From Haplosporangium gracile (lineage: Eukaryota > Mortierellomycota > Mortierellomycetes > Mortierellales > Mortierellaceae), in contig JAAAUF010000990.1 in assembly GCA_015499985.1 (NCBI GenBank), positions 1-14,794 on the forward strand: DNA of 14,794 nt, read 5' to 3'. Shown one piece after another: positions 1 through 9,969 of this stretch. Position 1 is the stretch's first letter, and each line of letters opens with the position of its first letter. A program made the position numbers and the translations under genes. The notes below the pieces were generated by a model. That model was not told the DNA's origin, did no database searches, and was given only the letters and a program-made list of their open reading frames with translations.

Positions 1-331
1 AAATCAGCAATTAATCAGCGAAATCATCGCATTAAAACAAACTAAGATATGGCTCATATTTTTATTACCTAGCATATGCAAAATAGTCGATAAATGAAAA
101 ATAAAAATGTCTTTGACAAGCTTGACGCTCCTTAAGATAATGAAATCAAAGCATGAATGAACATGATTGAACATAGTGCAGAATTCAAAGGAATGGCCTC
201 CAAAAAAAATTCTTTGCGCTTTTCAAATGACAAAAGGGATACTTCGTTTTTTTTGTGCTTAGTATCGCTACTATCACGACGCTACTTTTTTTCTAAGAAA
301 CCAGCTTTGAAAATCATAAATACATTCTACA
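1..331. other. 3' flank of gene 1, no gene seen
   Basis: AT-rich sequence with short A and T runs. It should contain the gene 1 3' UTR and polyadenylation region, but no AATAAA on the minus strand stands out. Open frames here are short and lack family resemblance. Confidence 0.6.
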
Positions 332-3300
332 CTACCAGACCTCACACTTCTTGGCAGGGTTCATAGGGCTACCCGCCTTACACTTGAAAGCCTTTGCGAA
401 ATCAGGCGAGTTTTGAGCAACACCGTTGATGCGCCACTTGGCGGGAGAATGGGGATTGGTCCGGACGAGGTTGAGGAGCGCCTCGGGACGCATTTTGTTG
501 CACCACAGACGGCCATAGGCGATGAAGAAGAGTTGTTCGGGCGTGTATTTGTCCAAACCTGGGAGCTTAAAGTTCTTGATCCTAGAGGCGGAGAAGAAGA
601 AAGGAAGGGGGTAGGATAGTGAGGGAAAGGAGACAACGGTTAGATCGAAAGTTCTATTTTTGTTTCTGTTGCTACCATGTTAATGCGCCCACATCCGACA
701 TCCGATGCAGCGTAATAAAAAAAAGTAGAGAAGGCACCTACTTCTTGCCGTTTGGGTCAGACTTGACACGCGACTGCCAGACACGGAATGCCATCTTGAT
801 ACCGCCGTTATCGGCCAAGTTCTCGCCGAGCGTCAATTGACCGTCGAGGTTGTGGTCCTTGCCATCGGGGCCCTTGATCGTAAAGTTTCCATACTGGTTC
901 ACGTAGCATTGGGCTTTCTCGTCGAATGCCTTGGAGGTTGCATTCGTCCACCACTGGAATAAAGTTACAGGGAGATGGGAATAAAGAATGTGAAATTAGA
1001 GAGGAAAATAATCGAAAATGAAAAAGAAAAATAAAATAAAATAAAAAAGGAATTAAGTTGACTTACGTTCTCGAGACGACCGATAGCGTCATAGTGGCGA
1101 CCTGTGTTGTCGAAAGCATGCTGTGAGAAAGCCAAAGGTTAAGTAAAGGAGATCGTCTTAGTAAACTGACATCAGAAAAAAAAAAGGAAAACGCAAAAGG
1201 AGACGGCCCATCTCATCATACCACGACGTGCATATCACAAGAAAAAAGAGGAGAGAAAAACTTACCCCAATCTCGTGGCCACCGACGACACCCATGCTTC
1301 CATAGTTGATGTACTCGGGGTTTTCAATATTGAAGAAAGGCAACTGCAAGATACCAGCTGGGAAGTTGATCGAGTTGGACGAAGGGCTATAATAAGCATT
1401 CACCGTCGCTGGGACCATACCCATCGAGTTCCTGTTTACAGGCAAAGGCAACTGCCTAAAGGTATTCATAGCCGACCAGACAGAGTACTCGAACTGATTT
1501 CCGAAGTAGTCGTTCGCCGCGACGGTATAACCCTTGAAATACTCATCCAGTGCCTTGGAGGATGCAACATCGGGGGCATCAGTCGAGTAACCGACAGATT
1601 TGACGATCGCCTTCAGTTTCTTGATAGCGCCATCGCGGGTAGTCTTGTCGAGCCATTTGAGGGTGGGGAAGGACTTTCCGTAGCTGGCGAGGACGTTTTC
1701 GATGATCGACATGACTTCCTTGCGACTGTTGCCCTTGAAGGTTTGTTCGACAAAGTAGTGACCCACCATTTGGCCCAGGTTGCGGTTGACAACTGAGACA
1801 CAGGTCTTCCAGCGCTCGACCTTGATATCTGCGGAGACTCCTGAGAGGACGCTGTTGTAGGCATCCAAGGGTTGAGTGTAGGGCTTGCCAAGGTGGTTAG
1901 CAAGGTTCTGGATGACCAACCATGAAAAGTAGTGCTGCAAGGTCTTGGCAGAGGTCTTTTGGAGGATGGTGTCGAGTTTTGTGAGGTATGCGACGGAGGA
2001 GACGGCGACAGGACGGGAGTTCTTGACGCCTGCGGGGAGAGTCTCCTGGATCAGGACCGACCAGTCGATTGAGGGGGTCAAGGCAGCCAGCTGCTCGACA
2101 GTGCGGGGGTTGTTGGACTTGATAGGATCCCAGAGGTCATCTCTTGGAGTCGCAATCCCGGCAAGTTGGATTTCGAAATCAACCGCCTCCTTTGCAGCGT
2201 CAACCCACTCTTTCTTAATATCCTTGGGCGCCAAAGGCTGCATCCTCTTCGCGACATCCTCCTCCCCAAAGATAACCTGGAACATGGCCGCCGCAGTATC
2301 TTGATACAACTTGACCAACTCTGTATTCTGATAATCGTCAGAAGTTCCCAACCCCAACCCATCCTCATACACCGCCAAAACATTGACCAAAGGGTTGGCC
2401 GGATCCGACCCAACGCTGAGGTTAATAAAGGTCGAAAGTCGGAATCCCAGTTTAGTAATCTGAGCGAGAGTCTTGGAAAGGGTAGCCTTGTTGACGGGGG
2501 AGGCGGAGGCAGGGATGGACTGGATGATATTTTTGACCTCGTCAACGAGGGGTTTACGACCGGCCTTGAGGATGGAGGCTTCGTCCATGCAGCTGGCAAA
2601 GAGGTCTTGGATTTTCTTGATGTTGTTCTGGGCGGCGACGTCTCCGGGGGAGGCCTTGGGGGATTTTCCGAGGGAGGCATCGACGATGTAGCGGAGCACA
2701 CGCTGTTGGGACATAAAACGGAGTAAGCACGACAAGGTAGAGGATTGCTGTTAGGTATGGTTGCTAAACAGGGTTGACGACAGTTCCTTCTTATTCTCAT
2801 GTACAAAATAAAAAGGGGTGCCAATGCTTGTCCTCGCATGCATGTGTTACCTTGTTGCTGGCGTTCAAGATATCAAATGGACCGATGGACGATCCATCTG
2901 AGGGGATCTCGTGCTGCTCATCGAATCCACCACCTGAGCGTTTACGCATGGCGGCAAAGGAAAAAAAAGGAGACAGAGAAGAAAATCATACCGTTGGTCA
3001 GACAGTGTACTCTTGATTATTGTGTTTTTGTTCACCCATCCCGATACGAAACGAGAGAAGGGAGAGAGGCAAGCGTGGTTGTGCAAGAAAGCTGATCCTG
3101 TGCAAGGGGAGGTAAAGGAAGCGAGGGTCGTGTGTACAGGTAAGCACTAAAGGGGAGGAGGTAAGGTTTGCGTACAGGTGAACTTAGAGAAATCCAGGCA
3201 GGGGTCAGCAGTGGGATCCATGTCGTTGATGATACCGGATGCGGTGAGAACGCACTGTGGGGTTGTGCAGATGGCCTGTTGGAAACAGAAGGAAGAAAAA

Positions 3301-3526
3301 AACCAAATAGAGTGAAAAAGGCAACAAACAGACAAACAAACAGAACAAAGTTAACGAAACGATATCGAAAATTGAGCACGGTCGCAAGCTGGAGAGATCG
3401 AGAGGGAATAAGTACCTTGTTGTTGAGGGTGGGCTTGTTGCCATGATTGCTGTCGATAGGACCGGCCTGGACGACGCTGAGGGCGACACCGATCGCCATC
3501 AGCAATTGGACCTTTGCTGCGACCAT
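332..3526 (-). CDS. Gene 1: secreted M13 (neprilysin-family) zinc metallopeptidase, seven exons, 748 aa
   Basis: Exons (written 5' to 3'): 3526-3416, 3275-3176, 2933-2851, 2702-1266, 1120-1067, 953-742, 581-332. The total is 2247 nt in one open frame, with GT-AG introns in phases 0,1,0,0,0,2. Residues 1-21 are a signal peptide (Lys5, hydrophobic core, likely cut after VQA), so the protein is probably secreted rather than a type II membrane protein like animal neprilysin. The M13_N signature PCLDFSKFTCGG is at 62-73. The catalytic domain has NAYY 533-536, zinc site HEIGH 574-578 (Glu575 catalytic), DNTGR following, ENLAD 639-643 (third ligand Glu639), His710 and Arg716 in HSPAKWR, and C-terminal CEVW. 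Ten cysteines fit the five family disulfides (40-45, 63-733, 71-693, 136-399, 611-745, by homology). N-glycosylation sequons occur at Asn94, 192, 599 and 618. The family cleaves short extracellular peptides on the amino side of hydrophobic residues; the substrate here is unknown. Length matches neprilysin. Confidence 0.93.
1121..1265 (-). other. Gene 1 intron 4, splitting HExxH
   Basis: A phase-0 intron with donor gtaagt (1265-1260) and acceptor ctcacag (ends 1121). It falls between HEIG and the second zinc-ligand His, so that ligand is the first codon of the 54-nt exon 5. Read-through continues in frame about 36 codons to a stop near 1158, giving a protein without the second His, Glu639 and the C-terminal domain. 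Genes 2 (7549-7667) and 3 (11829-11994) have introns at the identical codon boundary. Confidence 0.92.
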
Positions 3527-3548
3527 TGTTTCTTTATATGAACAGAAT

Positions 3549-3654
3549 GAAGAGGGAGGGAGGGGTCGTTAAGGTGAGAGAGATATAGAGAGAGATGAAT
3601 AGAAGGAAGAGGAGGAAGAGGAGGAAGAGGGGGAAGAGAGGGGAAGGAAGGAGG
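3549..3654 (-). promoter_or_regulatory. Pyrimidine-rich leader of gene 1 with TAACGACCCCT element
   Basis: The coding strand is nearly all C and T between the TATA box and the ATG, with imperfect CTTCCTCTTCCTC repeats. It contains AACGACCCCT (3561-3570), about 35 nt before the ATG. The same ten bases occur before gene 2 and a close variant before gene 3. C/T-rich leaders commonly mark transcription start regions in fungi; the element's function is unknown. Confidence 0.5.
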
Positions 3655-3695
3655 ATCGATGATGAAAAAGTAAACAAGGGAAGGGGTATCCTTCA

Positions 3696-3704
3696 CTTTA
3701 TATA
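3696..3704 (-). promoter_or_regulatory. TATA box of gene 1
   Basis: On the minus strand this reads TATATAAAG, about 170 bp upstream of the gene 1 ATG. Just upstream is ACAAACATCGTTGG, which closely matches the sequence before the gene 2 TATA box. Equivalent placement in all three paralogs supports a real core promoter. Confidence 0.65.
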
Positions 3705-3829
3705 TCCCAACGATGTTTGTTGTAGCAAGAACCAACATAGGAAAAGGGCTATAGTTGAACAGATGGTTGTTGGTCCAGTCATAGTCGTATTCCGAGGTTC
3801 AAAAATGTCGCCGTGTGCCTCCCCCTAGA

Positions 3830-5130
3830 TAACAACTTCAATGTATATGCTAAAATGTACATACCCCTTGCATATTATTTTGTGATGTCGTTCTGGACCC
3901 CTGTACCCTACATCCTACTCCCCGTGTCGAAAAACGATGAGTAGAGTACGAATGTGCTCATCATTTTTTCCCATGTCTGTTCTGTGGCTGTCCAATCAAC
4001 GTTCGCATTGATTATATCCCATCATTCATCCACAGTTTCTTTGGGTTACCCATCTGGATATCTTGCCCTTTTTTAGACTAAACTTTTTCAATATGCTAGC
4101 TCTTCCCTCTCTCTCCATTTCCCTCTCCGATCTGGCACGGCAAACACAACGGGCGTCGAACACAAAGTGGGCATTTAGTCAAAAACACAAAAGATGACAG
4201 CAAGATGAGCGAGCATCTATGGGCCACCATCGAATTAGAGTACTGTATTGTAGTCCAAGGAAAGAGAATGAAGAAGGGAAAGCCAATTAGAGCTGCTCTC
4301 GATGTTCTCATTTCGGAACCCGTTACCGGGGTGCATTGCATTACATGCATCGAAGACATGCTCACACATCATTTCAGGGGTCTCTCTCTCTCTTCTCTCT
4401 CCGTCTGTGAGCGATAAATGCATCCCTCCTTTCTCTCCCTCCCTATCTCGCTCTTCTCATTTTTTTTCTTTCTCGACCAATCAACATTACGATCCCACGC
4501 TAAGAATGTCTCGTCACACCCTGCATGCCTCTCTTACAACACTGTTCACTTTCGCCAAAAGGGCAGAAAACTCTTTTCGGATACCGTAGCCGAGCCGGGG
4601 TTGGGCTAATCCAAACGATGCAACCCATCTTTTTTTGGGGAGGGCAATGAGCTAAAAGAAAACAAGTCTTGATAGTCACAAGTTACCAGTCCTGGAAGAT
4701 GCCACCACAGAAATATACAACCTACACGGCTGTACCGCACCCTTGAGCAAGGATACTGAGGTCTCTGCTCGTCATACAAGGACGGGCGGACGGGTGGGTC
4801 AACAGCCCACCATGAAATATGTATGAACACGAGACTATTGAAGACAAGGAGGTACAAAGGTATGAAAATGAGAGGAAGAAAGAGGAAATGAGAGCTCACC
4901 CATGGCTAGAAAAATATAATTTCGCAGACAGGAGCCATTTACTTTGATTTACATGCACAATAGTCAGCCTCACCGACTACTTCAGACGTCTATGACCCTG
5001 GCTGTCCTTGGTTAGTATATAACTTGATCAACAGAGATTCAGGAACGATTAGTCGAATATCCAGGTACCATCATCAATTGGTTGCGTTTCACTTTTCAGT
5101 CCCAGCAACTCTAGATCACTCTCTTAATCT
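3830..5130. other. Gene 1 / gene 2 spacer, first part: no gene recognised
   Basis: No open frame here has coding character that I recognise. A plus-strand CT-rich run (about 4380-4475) is followed by a CCAAT-type box (ACCAATCAAC, near 4478). A short GC-rich patch lies at about 4578-4612 in otherwise AT-rich DNA. No tRNA or rRNA features were found by eye. Confidence 0.5.
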
Positions 5131-5190
5131 ATCTTTGTTTTAGACTTGAAAAATAAAATATATGAACGATCAAACGAAAAGGAGGGTCGC

Positions 5191-5235
5191 ACAAAACAAA
5201 ACAAAACAAAACAAAACAAAACAAAACAGAACAAA
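5191..5235. repeat. (ACAAA)n pentanucleotide microsatellite
   Basis: Seven perfect ACAAA units starting at 5191 are followed by degenerate units (ACAGA, ACAAA, ATACA), then an A9 run. Simple tandem repeat in the gene 1 / gene 2 spacer; expected to vary in length between strains. Confidence 0.9.
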
Positions 5236-5784
5236 ATACAAAAAAAAAACAAATGGCAAAAGAGCGAGAGGGATGGAGTAGTGCAAGATAGAAGGAGACG
5301 CAACGAATAGTAGATAGAAGCATTTTGTTTTTACTTTCATTTTTCGTTTTCTTTCGTTTTGCTTTGACAGCTGTATTTGACCCTTGCATCCTAAAGCCTT
5401 GACAAACGATTTTTGCCAACGTGAGAGAAAACAGACAAAAAAATCTGAGCCGCAATATGCCTAAAAGGGACGAGGGACTATGTTGAGTTCGCATTGACGC
5501 ACGATAAAAAAATGACCGGCATCTCAGCGACGCCTTTTCTCAACTATGCTATTAACGCTCTGCTCGTCACTGGTAAGGACCGTATGGGTTATGACTTTTA
5601 GTCAGGAGCCTCTCGCATGTCGCAAACAAGTATAATCCTCTTCTACCTTCCTTCGTCTCCTTGTTCGCCATTTCCATAACTGCAGAAATGTGGGCCAAAG
5701 CGTAGTTGTTGGACACTTTCATTGGTCCACTCCTTCCCCTCTCTACTATTAACGTTGTGGTGAGAGGCAAGTTCTTGTATTTTT

Positions 5785-5990
5785 CTCGCTCTCACCCCGC
5801 CTTCTCTTCACTCCACTCTTCTTTCGGCCTTCCTGCCTTCCTCACTTCCTCAACTCTACATCCTCTCACCCCTCCCATACACCTCCCTCCAGCCCCATTA
5901 ATATCCTCATTCTCTTCTCCCTCACAACATAAATCACGTTGTCCCCCTTTTTTCTCCGCCACCTGAATACACACACAAGCACACACCAAA
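5785..5990 (+). promoter_or_regulatory. Candidate plus-strand promoter / leader (C/T-rich tract)
   Basis: About 175 nt of the + strand is strongly C/T-rich, then turns A/C-rich (repeated ACAC) and ends ACCAAAAATG at 5994. This layout resembles the leaders of the three minus-strand peptidase genes but points the other way, and no recognisable gene body follows. It could start an unannotated small gene, a noncoding transcript, or be the relic of a lost gene. Confidence 0.35.
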
Positions 5991-6013
5991 AATGCTACAG
6001 GAAAATATCTCTC

Positions 6014-6151
6014 ATGGCCGCGTCTAGGCACTTCCTTCTGTCGACAAGAGCCTGTCATCCAACTCTGCTCCGCCCGTTACGCCAGACGAGATATACCATG
6101 TCGACATCCAGGCCGATCCTGAGACACAAAGGAAATCGTGCCCTAGAATGA
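6014..6151 (+). CDS. Candidate short reading frame, mitochondrial-presequence-like (possibly a gene 5' remnant)
   Basis: A 45-aa frame opens with ATG at 6014 just downstream of the plus-strand C/T-rich tract. The product begins MAASRHFLLSTR. It has eight Arg, many Ser, Thr and Leu, and no acidic residue until the last position, a composition typical of a cleavable mitochondrial targeting peptide. An 11-codon upstream frame (ATG at 5992, stop at 6025-6027) overlaps its start in another frame. It ends in TGA with no matching body downstream. It could be exon 1 of a spliced gene not reconstructed here, the broken 5' end of a mitochondrial protein gene, or chance. No family was recognised, so no function is assigned. 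Confidence 0.25.
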   Translation: MAASRHFLLSTRACHPTLLRPLRQTRYTMSTSRPILRHKGNRALE

Positions 6152-6780
6152 CGTTCTCCAGGCGTTTGGTAGCGCAGTACAAGTTCATCACAAGACAAGG
6201 GTGGTTCCTTTCTGAAAGGGAGAGATTTTACATTGTATGTTCACATTGCACCCATTGTTACTTAACATGTGGCGTCAAGCAGACGTACAACTGCATATGC
6301 TCAACTATCACACCCTTGAGTGTGGCGGTAGAACCGGATTGACATGAAAGATATACATACTAATGTCGTTTGCTTCAATATTTAGCAAACCTTTAGTCTT
6401 CAATCTCTCAGGATTGCCGCTATGCCGAACTTCGTTCTAGATGTAGTTGTAGATACTACAATTATCAACGGCAGGATCGCAACTACATATGTAAACGCCC
6501 GACCTATATGGACAGTGGGTATGGTTGCTGTACAGAGAATGTCTCGCAAGACTGAAGTAACACTGATGTAGGTTGTCACCTCCACTTGTTTCCTGAATTA
6601 AGATTTGTCAGTTGCCCCCTATTTTGCACTTTTCCCATTTACCGACGGAGACGTTGATCACATTTCCTTAATTTTCTTATCAGACGAGCAATGAAATAAG
6701 GATATGTGTAATATTTTCTACGACTACATATTGTTAATACTCCTCCTTCTCCTCCTCATCCCTTCCTACAACCCTACACC
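6152..6780. other. Gene 1 / gene 2 spacer, last part: no firm gene
   Basis: Open frames of about 61 codons occur on both strands around 6390-6585: the + frame contains MPNFVLDVVVDTT from 6422, the antisense frame runs 6585 to 6400. Neither is recognised and neither has a convincing start context. The segment next to 6780 should hold the gene 2 3' UTR. Confidence 0.4.
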
Positions 6781-9700
6781 TTACCAGACCTCACACTTCT
6801 TGGTGGGGTTCATGGGTGCACCAGCCTTACACTTGAACGCCTTTGCAAAATCAGGTGAGTTCAGAGCAGCCCCGTTGATTCTCCATTGGGTGGGCGAATG
6901 GCTGTCGTGGTTCACCGAGCCAACAAGAGCCTCGGGTGTCATCTTGGTACACCACAGACGGCCGTAGGAGATGAAGAATAATTGCTCGGGCGTGTACTTG
7001 TCCAGTCCCGGCAACTTGAAGTTGTGGATCCTATGGGTCAGCAAAGAAGGAGATGAGTGAGTAAGGGGAAAGAAAAAAAGTTGGTTGAATGAAGCACGGT
7101 TTTTTTGGCAAGAGTGCCCTTGCATGTAATTTTGGTGGCAAAATAAACGAGTGAGAAAAAACGCACTTGTTGCCTTTAGGGTCAGATTGAAAACGACTCT
7201 GCCAAATGCGGAAGGCCATCTTGATACCAGCGTTATCAGCAAGGTTTTCAGGGAGTGTCAATTTTCCATTCAGCTTAACGTCTTCGCCCTTGGGCCCCTT
7301 GACGGTGAATTTGCTGTACTGATCGATAAAGCATTTAGTCTTTTCTTCGAATGCCCGCAATGTGACATCTGTCCACCACTAAAAAAAATTGCGAAGATGA
7401 GTGAGGATATGCGGGTGTGTATCAGTAAGGTGAGGGCGAGTGCGTTTATGGCTGTGGTCATTGTCGACTGATATCTGAGAAAAAAAGGACTTACGTTTGT
7501 GACACCACCGACGGCGTCGTAGTAGCGTCCGTTGTTGTCGAATGCATGCTAGTGTGATTTATGTAATGAAGAAACAGTTAGAGGAACGCCAAACAATTGC
7601 GGCATCACATGCCCTCTACATCAAGTCAAGTAGCTCGAAAATGCAGAAAAGAAAAGAGAAGACTTACCCCAATCTCGTGGCCACCAATGGTGCCCATGCC
7701 CCCATAGTTGACATACTCGGGGTTCTCAGTGTGAAAGACAGGCGACTGCAAAATACCAGCGGGGATGTAGATCGAGTTTTGCGAAGGGCTGTAAAACCCA
7801 TTGACCGTCGTAAGCGACATCTCCATCGCATCCCGGTCCACAGGCAAAGGAAGCGCTGCAAAGGCTTTGGCGGTCGTCCAGCGCATGTATCTGACTTGGT
7901 TTCCGAAATAGTCCTTGTCGGCGACAGTGTAGCCCTTGTAGAAGTCATCCAGTGACTTTGCAGAGACGTCATCTGGGTTCTCGGTCGAGTAGCCGATAGC
8001 TTTAACGATCCCCTTCACTTTCTTGATGGCGCCGTCGCGAGTCTTCTCGTCGAGCCATGAGAGAGTCGGGAACGTCTTTTCGTAGCTGGAAATGATATTG
8101 TCGACGATGGCTAGGGCCTCCTGGTGACTGTTGTCCTTGAAAACGGTTTTCACAAAGTAATGGCCGGTGATATGAACCAAGTTCGTATTGGTGACAGTGA
8201 GACAGGTAGCCCAGCGATCGCTCTGGGGAGCCGCATAGATGCCATTTGTGAAGTTGTCAAGGTTGACCTTGGGCTGCTTGTAGGGCTGGGCCAGGTTTCC
8301 AGAGAGACTCCGGATGAGAACCCAGGTAAAGTAGCGCTGGAGATTCTTGGACGAGGTCTTCTGGAGGAGGCCTTCGAGCCTGTTGTGGAAGACCAAGGAA
8401 CCGAGGCTGATAAGGCCATTGTACTTGAGGCCGGGAGGGAAAGCTTCCTGGAGGAATAAAGACCAGTCGATCGAGGGGGTCATAGCATTCAGCTGCTCGA
8501 CAGTGCACAGGGCTCTGTTATTCTTCGGGTCCAACATATCATTAAAGGTAGTCTTAATGGCCGCGAGCTGGATCTCAAAGTCCACAGCGTCTTTGGCAGC
8601 ATCGGACCACTCCTTTTTGATGTCCTTGGGAGTGAGTGGTTTGGTCCGTTTGGCGACATCCTCACCGCCCAAGACGATCTGGAACATGGCCGCAATAGTC
8701 TCCCTGTACTCTTTGACCTGCTTCTCGTCTTTGTAGAGGTTCGGCGACGCCAGACCCAAACCATTCTCAGAGATGTTTAACAAGTTGGCCTCAGGGTTGT
8801 TGTAGTCGACGATGACCTTAACGTTGAGAAATCCTGGGGTCAGAAAACCATACTGTGCAATTTGGCCCAAGATCTTGCTGAGGGTCTTCTTGTCAACTGG
8901 AGAATCTGAAGCAGGGAGAGATTTGATGATCTTTTGGACCTCGTCGTAGAGAGGTTTGCGACCGGCCTTGGAGATTGCCTTCTCGTCCATGCAACTGTTG
9001 AACAGACTTTGAAGTTTTTTAATGTTGTTCTGGGCAGCGACGTCTCCTGCTGGAGCTTTGGGAGTCTTGCCCTGCGAGGGATCGACAATCGTGCGGAGAA
9101 TGCGCTATAAGACAGAGAAGTTGAAAGCAAGGGTAGACGTTAGCGTGTGTTCAGCAGTAATTGAGTCAAATTATTATTTCTTGCGGGATTGTATGAATAC
9201 TTACAGCGTTATTGTCGTTCAGGATATCAAAAGGTCCAATTTGTCCCCTGCCAGACGGGATATCGTTCTTCTTGAAGAATCCACCGCCTAAGATTGAAAA
9301 AGGATCGACATACAAAATCGAGAGACAGGTAAATAATAGTGTGCTCCTCTGGCCATTTTTTGTTTTTGTTAGTCTACCAGAAACAGATAAAAAAAAAGCA
9401 GAGCGGGGAGTGACTTACAGGTGAACTTGCTGAAGTCTTGGCAAGGATCGACAGAGGGATCCATGTCGCTAATAATTCCATTCGCTGTAAGTTTACATTG
9501 CGCACTCTTGCAGGTAGCCTGTTGAAGAGGACGAAAAAAAAAAAGTTGCAGAGGGAGATACGTATGAAACGAAAAAATAGGCAACGGTCAGTGTGGAACA
9601 TCGAAAATTTATCTATCTTTGCATATATGTAACGACCAAATCGTTTTCAGAAAAGTGTGAAAAAGACAAACAAACGTACCTTGTTCTCGAAAGAGGGCTT

Positions 9701-9787
9701 GTCCCCTTGGATGCTGATAGGACCAGCCTGAACAACACCTAGGGCGGCGCCAATTGCCATTAGTATCTGAATCTTTGGTGCAACCAT
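6781..9787 (-). CDS. Gene 2: secreted M13 (neprilysin-family) zinc metallopeptidase, seven exons, 747 aa
   Basis: Exons (5' to 3'): 9787-9680, 9518-9419, 9287-9205, 9104-7668, 7548-7495, 7378-7167, 7030-6781. The total is 2244 nt in one frame; every exon except exon 1 (one codon shorter) equals gene 1 in length and phase. Residues 1-21 are a signal peptide ending VVQA-G. PCQDFSKFTCGG is the M13_N signature. The zinc site HEIGH (about 573-577) is split by intron 4, ENLAD is at about 638-642, the HSP His is at about 709, and the C-terminus is CEVW. All ten disulfide cysteines are present. Two changes flank the active site: NAYY reads NGFY, and ENLADNGG reads ENLADNAG. Neither removes a metal ligand or the catalytic Glu, so activity is expected, possibly with altered specificity. 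The last exon is about 79% identical to gene 1 by hand count (65/82). Role: extracellular oligopeptide hydrolysis, inferred from family. Confidence 0.93.
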
Positions 9788-9825
9788 TATTTTATGTGCC
9801 GAAAAAAATGCGTTTTGAGAAAAAG

Positions 9826-9910
9826 ATGAAAAGGAAGGGGTCGTTACAGAGAGGGAGGGGGGTAGAGTGTGAGGAGGAAGAAAGAGAGGGATGAAAGGAG
9901 GAGGGAGAAT
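9826..9910 (-). promoter_or_regulatory. Pyrimidine-rich leader of gene 2 with AACGACCCCT element
   Basis: A C/T-rich stretch on the coding strand between the TATA box and the ATG. AACGACCCCT lies at 9836-9845, about 49 nt before the ATG, identical to gene 1. It may be a retained piece of 5' UTR or promoter from the duplication, or a conserved regulatory site. Confidence 0.5.
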
Positions 9911-9959
9911 CGGTAGTAGTAGAGACTTAACAAACAAAAACGGAAGGGAACCCTCACTT

Positions 9960-9966
9960 CTTTATA
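9960..9966 (-). promoter_or_regulatory. TATA box of gene 2
   Basis: On the minus strand this reads TATAAAG, about 173 bp upstream of the gene 2 ATG. It is preceded by ACAAACATTGTTTGG, almost the same as in gene 1, and followed by a purine-rich GAAGTGAGGG stretch that also resembles gene 1. Confidence 0.65.
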
Positions 9967-9969
9967 CCA

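Noticed and set aside
1275..1796. A 173-codon plus-strand frame antisense to gene 1 exon 4 (and similar frames opposite genes 2 and 3).
   Set aside because: It is an antisense shadow of the conserved M13 exon; its sequence is explained by the codon composition of the minus-strand gene and resembles no family.
4606..4899. A 97-codon minus-strand frame with hydrophobic N-terminus.
   Set aside because: Composition follows a C/T-rich stretch, no recognisable family, and no conserved splice or promoter pattern supports it.
4950..5110. Possible tRNA gene in the spacer.
   Set aside because: No A-box and B-box pair or cloverleaf could be drawn from the sequence.
5191..5235. Tandem units considered as a CRISPR-like or telomeric repeat.
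   Set aside because: Units are five bases long with no spacers and do not match telomere repeats; it is a simple microsatellite in a eukaryotic spacer.
5129..5494. A 121-codon minus-strand frame with a hydrophobic FCFVLFCFVL run that looks like a membrane segment.
   Set aside because: The hydrophobic run is the translation of the (ACAAA)n microsatellite read on the other strand; it is a repeat artefact.
3527..6780. Possible fourth, degraded M13 copy or a transposon in the large spacer.
   Set aside because: I looked for the conserved blocks (HExxH, ENxAD, CEVW, the M13_N signature) and for terminal repeats or transposase motifs and saw none.
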